From Mycobacterium sp. HUMS_12744610 (lineage in GTDB: Bacteria > Actinomycetota > Actinomycetes > Mycobacteriales > Mycobacteriaceae), in the NCBI RefSeq assembly GCF_041206865.1, contig NZ_JBGEDP010000001.1, forward strand, positions 5,766,001-5,830,000: a stretch of DNA of 64,000 bases, read 5' to 3'. Shown here in pieces: positions 24,793 through 33,549 of the stretch (the stretch's first letter is position 1; each line of letters opens with the position of its first letter). The notes beneath the pieces are model-generated. The model was not told the origin of the DNA. It was given only the letters and a program-made list of their open reading frames with translations, and ran no database searches. The translations under genes and the position numbers were made by a program.

Positions 24793-25893
24793 TTAGGTGG
24801 CCACCAGCCCGGCGGGCGCATAGAGGCCTTTTCCTGTGATGAACGGCAGGTCGAGCGTGGTCCGGATGCCCGGCGGCGCCGCGATCACCGCCGGGATGGC
24901 GTTGACGACCCGGCCGGCGGCGCCGGCGATCGCGGCGTGGTTGTGGTCGCCCTTGCGGCTGCTCGGCACGATGTCCACGGCGTAGGACGGCTCACCGGTG
25001 ATCTCGACGCGGTAGGAGCCGTCGCCGGAGGCGGGCTGGGGCAGATCGGGCCGCAGGTCGGGGCGCAACCGGGTGATGTGCTCGATGACGATGGCGGGGT
25101 GGCCCTTGACCATGCCTCGGATCTCGAACTGCAGCACCGCCAGCGTGCCCTTGGCCACGTGACCGACCGCGATGTCGAAGTCCTCGGGCGCGGGCTCGCG
25201 CTGGTAGGACTCGACGATCTCGTCGACCTCGATGCCCAGCCCGGCCGCCAGCTGCCGGATCGCCGTACCCCAGGCGATGCTGAGCACGCCCGGTTGCAGC
25301 AGCATCGGGATCTCGTCGAGCGGGCGGCCGAAGCCCATGTAGTGCATGACTTCCGCGCCGTCGTAACTGGCGTAGTCGTGGATCTCCATGCAGCGCACCT
25401 GCTCGATGCGCCGGCAGGTCCCGGCCAGGGCCAGCGGAATCAGGTCGTTGGCGAACCCCGGGTCGACCCCGCTGATGAAGATGCTCGAGTTCCCTTGCTG
25501 GGCAGCGTCTTCGACGCGCGCGATGTACTTGTCGGGCATCACGCCCCACGGGTACTGCAGCAACCCCGGCGACGACCCGACGACGTTGACCCCGGCGGCC
25601 AGGACCCGCATGACGTCGGCCATCGCCTCCGGCAACCGGGTGTCGCCCATCGCGCAGTAGACGACGCACTCGGGCCCGGTGGCCAGCACGGCGTCCAGGT
25701 CGGAGACGGCCGTGACGCCGGTGACGACCTCGTCGTCCAGCGCGACCCCGCACAGCGCGCCGGCGTCCTTGCCCACCTTCTCCGGCGACGAGACGCACAG
25801 CCCGGTCAACTCGAACTGCGGGTTGGCGATCACTTCGGCCAGGGCCAGCCGGCCGACATTCCCGGTCCCGACGTGGGCGACGCGGATCGCCAT
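24793..25893 (-). CDS. DapB-like NAD(P)-binding oxidoreductase
   Basis: A 366-residue protein of the dihydrodipicolinate-reductase-N type found widely in mycobacteria. It opens with a Rossmann fold (IRVAHVGTGNVGRLALAEVI) and a second conserved block SIFISGVDPGFANDLIPLALAG. It is longer than true DapB (about 245-270 residues) and lacks its lysine-pathway signature, so it is likely a redox enzyme of unrelated metabolism. ATG at 25893 follows GGAGG. It forms an operon with the FabG3-like SDR. Confidence 0.83.
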   Translation of the reverse strand: MAIRVAHVGTGNVGRLALAEVIANPQFELTGLCVSSPEKVGKDAGALCGVALDDEVVTGVTAVSDLDAVLATGPECVVYCAMGDTRLPEAMADVMRVLAAGVNVVGSSPGLLQYPWGVMPDKYIARVEDAAQQGNSSIFISGVDPGFANDLIPLALAGTCRRIEQVRCMEIHDYASYDGAEVMHYMGFGRPLDEIPMLLQPGVLSIAWGTAIRQLAAGLGIEVDEIVESYQREPAPEDFDIAVGHVAKGTLAVLQFEIRGMVKGHPAIVIEHITRLRPDLRPDLPQPASGDGSYRVEITGEPSYAVDIVPSSRKGDHNHAAIAGAAGRVVNAIPAVIAAPPGIRTTLDLPFITGKGLYAPAGLVAT

Positions 25894-26001
25894 GGGCGGC
25901 CTCCGTCCCGAGGTGAACGTTGGAAAGCGTTTCTAGACACTAGTCCATTATTTTTGAATGGCCTACCACCGCCGGCGCCGGCGCGCAGAGGGGAGACCGC
26001 G

Positions 26002-26901
26002 ATGACGCAACGCGAGGACATCTGGTTCGATTCCGGCGGCGACCGGATCAGCGCGTGGCTCTACCGGCCCGCCACCGGCGGCCCCGCGCCGCTGCTGGTG
26101 ATGGCACACGGCCTGGGGGCGGTGCGCACCATGCGGATGGACGCCTACGCCGAACGGTTCAGCGCGGCCGGCTACGCCTGCCTGGTGTTCGACTACCGCA
26201 ACTTCGGCGACAGCGAGGGGCGGCCCCGCCAGGTGCTCGACGTCGGCATGCAGCTTGCGGACTGGGCGGCGGCCGTCGCCTACGCCCGCACCCTCGACGG
26301 GATCGACCAACAGCGAATCGCTTTGTGGGGCACCTCTTTCGGTGGAGGCCATGTGATCGCCTCGGCGGCCCGGCTGCCGGGCATCGCCGCCGCCGTGGCG
26401 CAGTGCCCCTTCACCGACGGCCTGGCCTCGGCGCGCACGATCGCCAACCCGCTGGCCACCGCGCGCATCTTCGCGCTCGCGTTGCGCGACGTCGTGGCGA
26501 GCCGGCTGGGCAGGCCACCGGTCATGGTCGCCACCGCGGGCCGCCCCGGCGAGGCGGCGTTGCTGAACACACCCGACGCGTACGAGGGGTACCTGAGACT
26601 GGTCCCCGACGGCGCTCGGCTGACCAACGAGGTGGCCGCCCGGATCGCGTTGCAGGTCATGACCTACCGGCCGGGACGCGCCGCGGCGACGATCGGCTGC
26701 CCGATCCTGTTCTGCGTGTGCGAGTTCGACTCGGTGGCGCCCGCGGGTGCCACGTTGCGCTACGCGGCCAGGGCCCCACGCGGCGAGATCAAGACCTACC
26801 CCGAGGGCCATTTCGACATCTACGTCGGCGCCGCGTTCGAGCGCGTCGTCGCCGACCAGATCGCCTTCCTCGACGAGCATTTGCAGGCGTCCGGCGATTG
26901 A
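26002..26901 (+). CDS. Alpha/beta hydrolase
   Basis: A 299-residue serine hydrolase. It has LLVMAHGLGAVRTMRM (oxyanion region), LVFDYRNFGDSEG, nucleophile Ser in ALWGTSFGGGH, Asp in CEFDSVAPA and His in YPEGHFDIY. This pattern is like dienelactone-hydrolase/peptidase-S15-like proteins with an unknown ester substrate. ATG at 26002 with GGGGAG upstream. It diverges from the DapB-like gene across a 108-bp promoter gap and converges on the GNAT-AAA+ gene. Confidence 0.87.
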   Translation: MTQREDIWFDSGGDRISAWLYRPATGGPAPLLVMAHGLGAVRTMRMDAYAERFSAAGYACLVFDYRNFGDSEGRPRQVLDVGMQLADWAAAVAYARTLDGIDQQRIALWGTSFGGGHVIASAARLPGIAAAVAQCPFTDGLASARTIANPLATARIFALALRDVVASRLGRPPVMVATAGRPGEAALLNTPDAYEGYLRLVPDGARLTNEVAARIALQVMTYRPGRAAATIGCPILFCVCEFDSVAPAGATLRYAARAPRGEIKTYPEGHFDIYVGAAFERVVADQIAFLDEHLQASGD

Positions 26902-26929
26902 ATTCGGGGACGGTCCGCGGGGCCCTCGG

Positions 26930-28255
26930 TCAGAGCCGAGTCCGCTGCTCAATGTCTTCGGTGAACTCGGCGAGCACCGCCTCTGTCAGCGAGGGCCGGA
27001 TCTCGGCTATGGCCGCAAGATAGTCCTCGGTACGGGCCGACTCACCACGGCGGAATTCGATCTCCCGCTCGAACCCGGATTGCGCACCCTTGCGTGCAGC
27101 GAACTCGATATCGGCCGGGGTAAACATCTCGCTGGCCCTGACCAGCTCGCCGATATCGACCGAGCCGGCGGCCGGACCGAGATATCTGGCCCAGATCGCC
27201 GCCCGCGCCGTCGCGTCCGGGGGTCCGATCGGGATGATGTAGTCGAATCGTCCGGGCCGCAAAAACGCCGAGTCCAGCGAGCGCACCGAGTTCGTCGCGC
27301 AGATCAGTAGCCGCTCGTCGCGCTGGCGAAACGCCGGGATCAGTTTGAGCAGCTCGTTGGTGATGCCGTGCGCGGGATCGCAACGCTCACCCGAGCGCGA
27401 TCCGGCGATCTCCTCGACTTCGTCGATGAACACCACCACGGCTTCCAGTTCCATCAGCGTCACGAAGGCCTCTCGCAGCGCGCTCGCCAGCGCAACATCC
27501 GGTGCGGCCAGACGCGAGGGGAGGAGTTCGACGAACGGCCAGCCGAGCCGACCCGCAACGGCCTTGGCGAAGCTGGTTTTGCCGGTTCCCGGGGGGCCGA
27601 ACAAGATGACCGCCTTCGGCGGTGAGACGCCGTATTTTTCGGCGATATTCGGCTCGCTCAGCGGCAGCACGATCCGCCGCTCAACGATCTGTTTCTCCGA
27701 TTCCATCCCGCCCATCGCGTTCCACAGGCCGCGGGGCATCGCCTGCGCGCCGAGTTGGGCCAGCAGGCCCGCGTCCGAGGAGCCGACGGTGTCGATCTTT
27801 TCGAAAAACGACAAATCGGTCCGCTCCCGATAGCCACAGTTGCGCAGCGCCGCCGCGCCGGTCGCCTCTGTTTGCAGCAGTGCACCCACGCGCCGGATGC
27901 CCAGGGCGCGCAGGCGCAGCTCGAGCTCGCCCAGCAGCGCGCTGCCAACACCGCGGTTGCGCCACCGGGCGTTGAGGCCGACGAGCAGAATCCATGCCCG
28001 TTCCCCCCGGGCCTCGGCGACCGCTATGCCCACCAACTCGTCGCCGACGACGGCGACCACGGCGGGCTGTCCCGATTTGGCCGCCGACACCATCTCCGAG
28101 ACCGGAAAGGCCGGCGCCGGGTCACCGGGATGTCGGCTCTGATCCCACACCAGGATCGCCTGATCGAGGTCGTCGTCGTGAAAGTCGCGCAACCGCCACG
28201 GGGGCACCGGGTTCACCTCCCTGCCACGGGAACGCGTTTCCGGCATTTTTCTCAT
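26930..28255 (-). CDS. GNAT acetyltransferase-AAA+ ATPase fusion
   Basis: About 441 residues. The N-terminal third is a GNAT domain (WRLRDFHDDDLDQAILVW; acetyl-CoA loop ARWRNRGVGSALLGELE; FFEK). The rest is an AAA+ module of the FtsH/Cdc48 type: Walker A GPPGTGKTSF, Walker B VVVFIDEVEE, sensor 1 LICATNSVRS, and the SRH arginines in FLRPGRFDYIIPIGPPD. It has no membrane segment and no protease domain, so it is not FtsH. A modifying domain joined to a remodelling ATPase is unusual. The start is uncertain: ATG 28255, ATG 28246 and GTG 28216 are possible; upstream ATG 28303 would overlap the candidate operator. Confidence 0.8.
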   Translation of the reverse strand: MRKMPETRSRGREVNPVPPWRLRDFHDDDLDQAILVWDQSRHPGDPAPAFPVSEMVSAAKSGQPAVVAVVGDELVGIAVAEARGERAWILLVGLNARWRNRGVGSALLGELELRLRALGIRRVGALLQTEATGAAALRNCGYRERTDLSFFEKIDTVGSSDAGLLAQLGAQAMPRGLWNAMGGMESEKQIVERRIVLPLSEPNIAEKYGVSPPKAVILFGPPGTGKTSFAKAVAGRLGWPFVELLPSRLAAPDVALASALREAFVTLMELEAVVVFIDEVEEIAGSRSGERCDPAHGITNELLKLIPAFRQRDERLLICATNSVRSLDSAFLRPGRFDYIIPIGPPDATARAAIWARYLGPAAGSVDIGELVRASEMFTPADIEFAARKGAQSGFEREIEFRRGESARTEDYLAAIAEIRPSLTEAVLAEFTEDIEQRTRL

Positions 28256-28287
28256 CGCTCCGTGCGCCCCGTAACAGATATCTTCGC

Positions 28288-28304
28288 ATACCCCGGGGGG
28301 CATA
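28288..28304. promoter_or_regulatory. CsoR/CstR-like palindrome between the AAA+ and ctaD2 genes
   Basis: ATACCCCGGGGGGCATA is a near palindrome (ATACCCC against GGGGGGCAT) of the type bound by CsoR/CstR/FrmR-family regulators. It stands in the 164-bp divergent gap upstream of the extra cytochrome oxidase subunit gene. A copper- or sulfur-responsive control would suit a copper-containing oxidase, but no CsoR-family gene is seen in this window. Confidence 0.4.
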
Positions 28305-28419
28305 GTCACGCCCCTGACGCACACCCTTTTATTGCTGCCGCATCGGAGGTACCGTCGTGGGGAGTTGTCCCCGATCGGAGTCTGGCTTTCGCAGACCCGT
28401 CCTATCAGGAGGAGGGGCG

Positions 28420-30156
28420 ATGGCTGTCGATGTTGGCTCTGTGGCGCCGCTGCAAGCCCGCCGGCCTTTTCCGGCCCGGTTGGGCCCCAAGGGCAACTTG
28501 GTGTACAAGCTTGTCGCCACCACCGATCACAAGACCATCGGGATCATGTACGTGGTGACCTGCTATGTGATGTTCTTCATCGGCGGGCTGATGGCGCTGT
28601 TGATGCGCACCGAACTCGCAGCGCCGGGTCTGCAGTTCCTGTCGAACGAGCAGTACAACCAGCTGTTCACCATGCACGGCACCGTCATGCTGTTGCTGTA
28701 TGCCACGCCGATCGTGTTCGGGTTCGCCAACCTGGTGTTGCCGCTGCAGATCGGTGCACCCGATGTCGCGTTCCCGCGACTGAACGCATTCTCCTACTGG
28801 TTGTTTTTGTTCGGCGCCCTGATCGCCCTCGCGGGCTTCATCACCCCGGGCGGTGCCGCCGACTTCGGTTGGACCGCTTACACACCGCTATCGGATGCCA
28901 TCCACTCGCCCGGCACCGGCTCCGACCTGTGGATCACGGGACTGATCGTGGCGGGCTTGGGCACGATCCTGGGCGCGGTCAACATGATCACGACGGTGGT
29001 GTGTTTGCGCGCGCCGGGGATGACGATGTTTCGGATGCCGATCTTCACCTGGAACATCCTGGTGACGTCGATTCTGGTGTTGCTGGCGTTCCCGATCCTG
29101 ACCGCCGCGCTGTTCGGGCTGGCCGCCGATCGCCACCTGGGTGCGCACGTGTTCGACCCGGCCAACGGCGGAGTCCTGTTGTGGCAGCACCTGTTTTGGT
29201 TCTTCGGCCACCCCGAGGTCTATATCGTGGCGCTGCCGTTCTTCGGTATCGTCACGGAGATCATTCCGGTGTTCAGCCGCAAACCGGTCTTCGGTTACAC
29301 CACGCTGGTGTATGCGACCCTCGCCATCGGGGGGTTGTCGATGGCGGTGTGGGCGCACCACATGTTCGCCACCGGCGCGGTGCTGTTGCCGTTCTTCGCC
29401 GTCACCTCGTATTTGATCGCGATCCCCACCGGGATCAAGTTCTTCAACTGGACCGGCACCATGTGGAAGGGCCAACTCACTTTTGAGACGCCGATGCTGT
29501 TCTCGGTCGGGTTTCTGGTGACCTTTCTGCTGGGCGGTTTGTCGGGCGTGCTGCTGGCCAGCCCGCCGCTGGACTTCCATGTGACCGACTCCTACTTCGT
29601 GGTGGCGCACTTTCACTACACGCTGTTCGGCACGATCGTGTTCTCCACCTTCGCCGGTGTCTACTTCTGGTTCCCGAAGATGACCGGCCGGCTGCTCGAC
29701 GAGCGGCTGGGCAAGCTGCATTTCTGGTTGACGTTGATCGGGTTCAACACCACGTTCCTGGTGCAGCACTGGCTGGGCAACATGGGGATGCCGCGCCGCT
29801 ACGCCGACTACCTGTCCACCGATGGGTTCCAGCCACTCAACGTGGTCTCGACGGTCGGTGCGTCGATTCTGGGCGTATCGATGCTGCCGTTCATCTGGAA
29901 CGTGTTCCGCAGCTGGCGCTACGGCGAGCCGGTCACCGTCGACGACCCGTGGGGGTACGGCAACTCGCTGGAGTGGGCAACCAGCTGCCCGCCGCCGCGG
30001 CACAACTTCACCGAGCTGCCCCGGATCCGTTCGGAGCGCCCGGCATTCGAACTGCACCACCCGCACATGGTGGCGCGCATGCGCGCCGAATCTCACGTCG
30101 GCCGCCACCGCGAAGTGGTCAGCGACGTGGACACCGCAACGGGACTGCGCCGATAG
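28420..30156 (+). CDS. ctaD: Cytochrome c oxidase subunit I, second CtaD-type copy
   Basis: A 578-residue heme-copper oxidase subunit I with about 12 membrane helices. Visible are the heme a ligand His in [15 protein letters not shown], the D-channel region, the CuB/crosslink motif [18 protein letters not shown] of the CuB His pair, and the heme His pair in [10 protein letters not shown]. The C-terminal tail ([20 protein letters not shown]) is mycobacterial. Start ATG at 28420 is decided by a strong GGAGGAGGGG site. Its closeness to CtaD (Rv3043c), which lies elsewhere in mycobacteria, suggests an accessory isoform. No ctaC, ctaE or qcr genes are beside it, so it would have to join shared subunits. 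Confidence 0.93.
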   Translation: MAVDVGSVAPLQARRPFPARLGPKGNLVYKLVATTDHKTIGIMYVVTCYVMFFIGGLMALLMRTELAAPGLQFLSNEQYNQLFTMHGTVMLLLYATPIVFGFANLVLPLQIGAPDVAFPRLNAFSYWLFLFGALIALAGFITPGGAADFGWTAYTPLSDAIHSPGTGSDLWITGLIVAGLGTILGAVNMITTVVCLRAPGMTMFRMPIFTWNILVTSILVLLAFPILTAALFGLAADRHLGAHVFDPANGGVLLWQHLFWFFGHPEVYIVALPFFGIVTEIIPVFSRKPVFGYTTLVYATLAIGGLSMAVWAHHMFATGAVLLPFFAVTSYLIAIPTGIKFFNWTGTMWKGQLTFETPMLFSVGFLVTFLLGGLSGVLLASPPLDFHVTDSYFVVAHFHYTLFGTIVFSTFAGVYFWFPKMTGRLLDERLGKLHFWLTLIGFNTTFLVQHWLGNMGMPRRYADYLSTDGFQPLNVVSTVGASILGVSMLPFIWNVFRSWRYGEPVTVDDPWGYGNSLEWATSCPPPRHNFTELPRIRSERPAFELHHPHMVARMRAESHVGRHREVVSDVDTATGLRR

Positions 30157-30275
30157 CCCTTGGTAACCGGTCGTCTGCGCGACGCGCGGCACACCATGAA
30201 TGGACGAACTCCGGGGAATACACCCGGTGAGGTAGCCGTTACGCACTGCATCGCCGCTGACACGAAAGGTTCACC

Positions 30276-31031
30276 ATGACAACTGCTATCGACGCGGCCC
30301 CGCACGTGGCGAGCATGCCCCGCATCGGCGATCCCGCTCCCGCGTTCAGCGCCGTCACTACCCAGGGGCAGATCAGCTTCCCCGCCGACTATGCCGGTAA
30401 GTGGGTCATCTTCTTCTCTCACCCCGCTGACTTCACCCCAGTGTGCACCAGTGAATTCGTCACCTTCGCCTCGATGCAAAACCAATTCGCCGCGTACAAC
30501 ACCGAGCTGGTCGGGTTGTCGGTCGACGGGCTCGCCAGCCACATCGCCTGGTTGCGCACGATCAAGGACAAGATCACCTTCCGAGGCATGCACGACGTGG
30601 ACGTCACCTTTCCGCTCATCGAAGACGTGTCGATGGAGATCGCGCAGAAATACGGGATGATCATGCCCGGCGAAGACTCCACCAAAGCGGTGCGCGCGGT
30701 TTTCGTCATCGACCCCAAGGGCGTGATCCGGGCCATCGTCTACTATCCGCTGAGCCTCGGCCGCAACTTCGATGAACTATTACGCGTCGTCAAGGCCCTA
30801 CAGACGGCCGACAGATTCGACGTCGCGACCCCCGCCGACTGGCGCCCGGGCGACCCTGTCATCGTCCCCACGGCGAGCACCTGCGGTACCGCCGAGCAGC
30901 GGATGGACGGCCAAGTCGACGGCGTCGACTGCCAGGACTGGTTCTTTTGCACCAGACAGATCAGCGCCGACGACGTCGAGGCCGCGATCCGGGTTCACCC
31001 CGCCGGTCTGCCCCACGACTCGGCGGGATGA
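30276..31031 (+). CDS. Peroxiredoxin, Prx6 type
   Basis: A 251-residue thioredoxin-fold peroxidase. The peroxidatic Cys is C57 in FTPVCTSEF. The extended C-terminal domain is typical of the Prx6 class (VVKALQTADRFDVATPADWRPGDPVIVP). Further cysteines near the C-terminus (ASTCGTAEQ; DCQDWFFC) could act as resolving residues. It reduces H2O2 or organic peroxides. It lies 119 bp downstream of ctaD2 on the same strand, so the oxidase and a peroxide scavenger may be expressed together. ATG at 30276 after GAAAGG. Confidence 0.92.
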   Translation: MTTAIDAAPHVASMPRIGDPAPAFSAVTTQGQISFPADYAGKWVIFFSHPADFTPVCTSEFVTFASMQNQFAAYNTELVGLSVDGLASHIAWLRTIKDKITFRGMHDVDVTFPLIEDVSMEIAQKYGMIMPGEDSTKAVRAVFVIDPKGVIRAIVYYPLSLGRNFDELLRVVKALQTADRFDVATPADWRPGDPVIVPTASTCGTAEQRMDGQVDGVDCQDWFFCTRQISADDVEAAIRVHPAGLPHDSAG

Positions 31032-31166
31032 GCGGTCCTGCCCCTCACGTCCCGCACCGGCGACGGCGAATCGGTACCCACCGCACGCGAGCCCTGCGGC
31101 AGATGCGCGGATCGCGGTTTATTCTTTTCTGGTGTCCGACGGCCGGGCAGGGGGAATGCCGGGTAG

Positions 31167-32618
31167 ATGTCGCTTCTGATAGCCGCGCCCGATGCGCTCG
31201 CGTCGACGACCGCCGATGTGGAACGTATCGGCGCGGCGATCAACGCGGCCGGCGCTCGGGCGGCCGTCCCGACGACGAGCATGGTCGCGGCGGCCGAGGA
31301 CGAGGTGTCGGCCGCGATCGCCCGGCTGTTCGGCGCCTACGCCGAGCAGAGCCAGGCCCTGCTGGCGCAGGCGGCGGACTTCCATAGTCGCTTCGCCCAG
31401 GCGCTTGCCGCCGCGGGCAACTCCTACGCCGAGGCCGAGTCGGTGGATGCGACCCTGCTGGGCCGGTCCGCGCTTGCCGCAGGCACGCCGACCGGCACCG
31501 TCACCTTCGCGTCCACGCTGCCGTCGTTGCCGGTGACGGCGCTGATCATGGGTGGAGCGCACAACCCGGGCCCGGTGCAGTACTACATCGACGAGGTCAA
31601 CACCGCTTACATCCAGCCGCTGATCAGCGGGGCCAACCCGAAGGGCGTGTTCACCCCCGAGCAGTTCTGGCCGATCACCCCCGAACTCGGCAATACCCTC
31701 ACGTTCGGCCAGTCCGTCACCCAGGGCGTCACCCTGCTCAACACCGCGATCGACAACCAGATCGCGCTGGGCAACAACGCCCTGGTGCTCGGCTACTCCG
31801 AAAGCGCCGCGGTCGCCACCAACGAGATCAACGCGCTGCTGACCCTGCCCACCGCCGCGCAACCGGGCGCGAGCCAGCTCGCGTTCCTGCTGCTGGGGGA
31901 CCCCAACAACCCCGTCGGTGGCATCCTGGAGCGGTTCACCGGGTTCTACGTCCCGCTGCTCGACGTGCCCTTCAACGGGGCCACTCCCCAATCTCCTTGG
32001 CACACTTCGATTTACACGATCCAATACGACGGCATCGCCGACTTCCCGCAGTACCCGCTGAACTTGGTGTCGGACCTCAACGCCGCCATGGGCCTGTCCC
32101 TGCACGCCGACTATCCATTGCTGACGGCCGACCAGGTCGCCAATGCCGTCCCCTTGCCGACATCGGGAGGCAATACCGACTACTACATGATCCTGAGCCA
32201 GAACCTGCCGCTGCTGGGCCCGATCCGCGACTACGTCCCCTACGTGGGCAATGCGCTCGCCGACCTGGTCCAGCCCGATCTGCGGGTGCTGGTCGACCTC
32301 GGCTACGCCGACTACGGGCCGGGCGGCAACTACGCGAACGTCCCGACCCCGGCCGGGCTGTTCGAAATTCCCAACCCGTTCACCGTCATCCCGGACCTGG
32401 GCACCGGCGCCGTGCAGGGGGTGCAGGCGGCGATGGTGGACCTGGGCTACCTGCCGCCGTCCGCGTTGCCGACCACCTACCCGTACGCGCCGGCGCTGAG
32501 TCCGCACCTGAACGTCTTCCTCGGCCAGCCGAGCACGACGCTGCTGTCGACGATCACCGGCGCCGTCGGGCCCGTCCTGCACCTGATCCCGCCCGTGACC
32601 GACCTACCCCAGCTATAA
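31167..32618 (+). CDS. PE family protein with PE-PPE (alpha/beta hydrolase) domain
   Basis: A 483-residue protein. Residues 1-90 form a PE domain (SLLIAAPDALASTTADVERIG; AEDEVSAAIARLFGAYAEQSQALLAQAADFHSRF). A PE-PPE hydrolase domain follows with nucleophile Ser in LVLGYSESAAVA, FLLLGDPNNPVGG, YTIQYDGIADFPQYPLN and NLPLLGPIRDYVP. PE proteins are exported by type VII secretion, and PE-PPE domains are serine esterase-like. H37Rv has PE3 and PE4 at this place; only one gene exists here. Its stop overlaps the convergent TetR gene by 6 bp. Confidence 0.92.
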   Translation: MSLLIAAPDALASTTADVERIGAAINAAGARAAVPTTSMVAAAEDEVSAAIARLFGAYAEQSQALLAQAADFHSRFAQALAAAGNSYAEAESVDATLLGRSALAAGTPTGTVTFASTLPSLPVTALIMGGAHNPGPVQYYIDEVNTAYIQPLISGANPKGVFTPEQFWPITPELGNTLTFGQSVTQGVTLLNTAIDNQIALGNNALVLGYSESAAVATNEINALLTLPTAAQPGASQLAFLLLGDPNNPVGGILERFTGFYVPLLDVPFNGATPQSPWHTSIYTIQYDGIADFPQYPLNLVSDLNAAMGLSLHADYPLLTADQVANAVPLPTSGGNTDYYMILSQNLPLLGPIRDYVPYVGNALADLVQPDLRVLVDLGYADYGPGGNYANVPTPAGLFEIPNPFTVIPDLGTGAVQGVQAAMVDLGYLPPSALPTTYPYAPALSPHLNVFLGQPSTTLLSTITGAVGPVLHLIPPVTDLPQL

Positions 32619-33251
32619 GACGGCGCCCTCACGGCCCAGCGGCGACGTCTGGCGGATCGTCTCGTCACGGATCAGCCCCCGCAGCAGCGCGGTGCTGAAC
32701 TCGGCGGCGATCTCCTTGGCGCTGCGCCGGCCGCTGGGCCGCAGCCAGCGGTAGCTGCCCAGCGTCATGCCGATGTAGCCCAGCGCCACCACGTGCGAGT
32801 CGCACTCGTAGAACTCACCGCTGGCGATCCCGCGGTCGATGAGGCCGTGCACGTGCTCGTAGACCTGCGCTTCCTTCTCGCGCACCTCGGCGACCTGTTC
32901 GGCGGTGAACCACTCGGCGATGTAGGGCGCTTCCTGGAAGTAGACGGCGGCGCGCTCGGGGTTGTCGGCGATCCCGCCGAGCAGCCGCACGGTGTACTGG
33001 TAGAACGCCTCGCGCGCCGTCCACGACGGGTCGTCATGCACGGCGGCCAGCGTGCCCTCGGCGGCCTGGCGGTAGATGTCGAACAGGATCAGCGACTTGC
33101 TGGCGTAGTAGTGGTAGACGGTCGCCTTGTTCAGGCCGATCACATCGGCCACGTCGTCCATCCGGGTGCCGTGATAGCCGCGGGCGGCGAACAACTTGGT
33201 GGCTACGGCCAGCAACTCCTCGCGGCGGGAAATCCCGTTCTCGGATGGCAT
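32613..33251 (-). CDS. TetR-family regulator (Rv0158-like)
   Basis: A 212-residue regulator with HTH at about residues 9-56 (ISRREELLAVATKLFAARGYHGTRMDDVADVIGLNKATVYHYYASKS) and a TetR_C-type ligand domain (ERAAVYFQEAPYIAEWFT). ATG at 33251 preferred over GTG at 33257. It matches the H37Rv order of a TetR gene beside the pnt operon. Two matched 14-bp operator-like sequences lie in its promoter, so autoregulation and control of the divergent 41-residue gene are probable. Confidence 0.9.
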   Translation of the reverse strand: MPSENGISRREELLAVATKLFAARGYHGTRMDDVADVIGLNKATVYHYYASKSLILFDIYRQAAEGTLAAVHDDPSWTAREAFYQYTVRLLGGIADNPERAAVYFQEAPYIAEWFTAEQVAEVREKEAQVYEHVHGLIDRGIASGEFYECDSHVVALGYIGMTLGSYRWLRPSGRRSAKEIAAEFSTALLRGLIRDETIRQTSPLGREGAVL

Positions 33252-33312
33252 CTGCACTCGCTATCGTCCGTTGCCGGGGCCGGGCACGACCCCGGACCAG
33301 GCTAGCCAATCA

Positions 33313-33379
33313 ACTGGTTGGACAGTTTAGGCGGGTGTTGCGGCGAGGTGGATGGGACTAGACTCACTGTCGAACCAGT
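33313..33379. promoter_or_regulatory. Paired operator-like sites in the TetR promoter
   Basis: ACTGGTTGGACAGT (33313-33326) and, on the other strand, ACTGGTTCGACAGT (33366-33379) match at 13 of 14 positions. Each is itself an ACTG-N6-CAGT inverted repeat. The centres are 53 bp apart, about five helical turns. They lie between the divergent TetR and 41-residue genes, the expected place for a TetR operator pair. Confidence 0.65.
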
Positions 33380-33404
33380 CGTTACCGACTACAGGGGTGG
33401 CCCA

Positions 33405-33530
33405 ATGGATCCGAGCCCGGACTACGACGCGAGCGACGAGATCGAGTTCTTCCTGCGTTATGTGCCGTGGGGTCTGCGCGGGGTCGTCGACGGCAACGGC
33501 TACCCGCCACCGGCCTATCCGCCCGTCTAG
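33405..33530 (+). CDS. Conserved 41-residue small protein (Rv0157A-like position)
   Basis: Short acidic protein MDPSPDYDASDEIEFF... ending in a proline-rich tail GNGYPPPAYPPV. It has an ATG with GGGGTGG about 5 bp upstream and sits directly in the divergent TetR promoter. H37Rv has a small gene (Rv0157A as I remember) in this place, which supports it being real. It has no membrane segment and its function is unknown. Its coregulation with the TetR gene is inferred from the operator pair. Confidence 0.65.
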   Translation: MDPSPDYDASDEIEFFLRYVPWGLRGVVDGNGYPPPAYPPV

Positions 33531-33549
33531 GGGACCGCGTACAGCTCCT

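Noticed and set aside
23923..26001. Plus-strand extension upstream of the alpha/beta hydrolase
   Set aside because: The frame is open by base composition across two minus-strand genes; homology and the ribosome site begin at ATG 26002.
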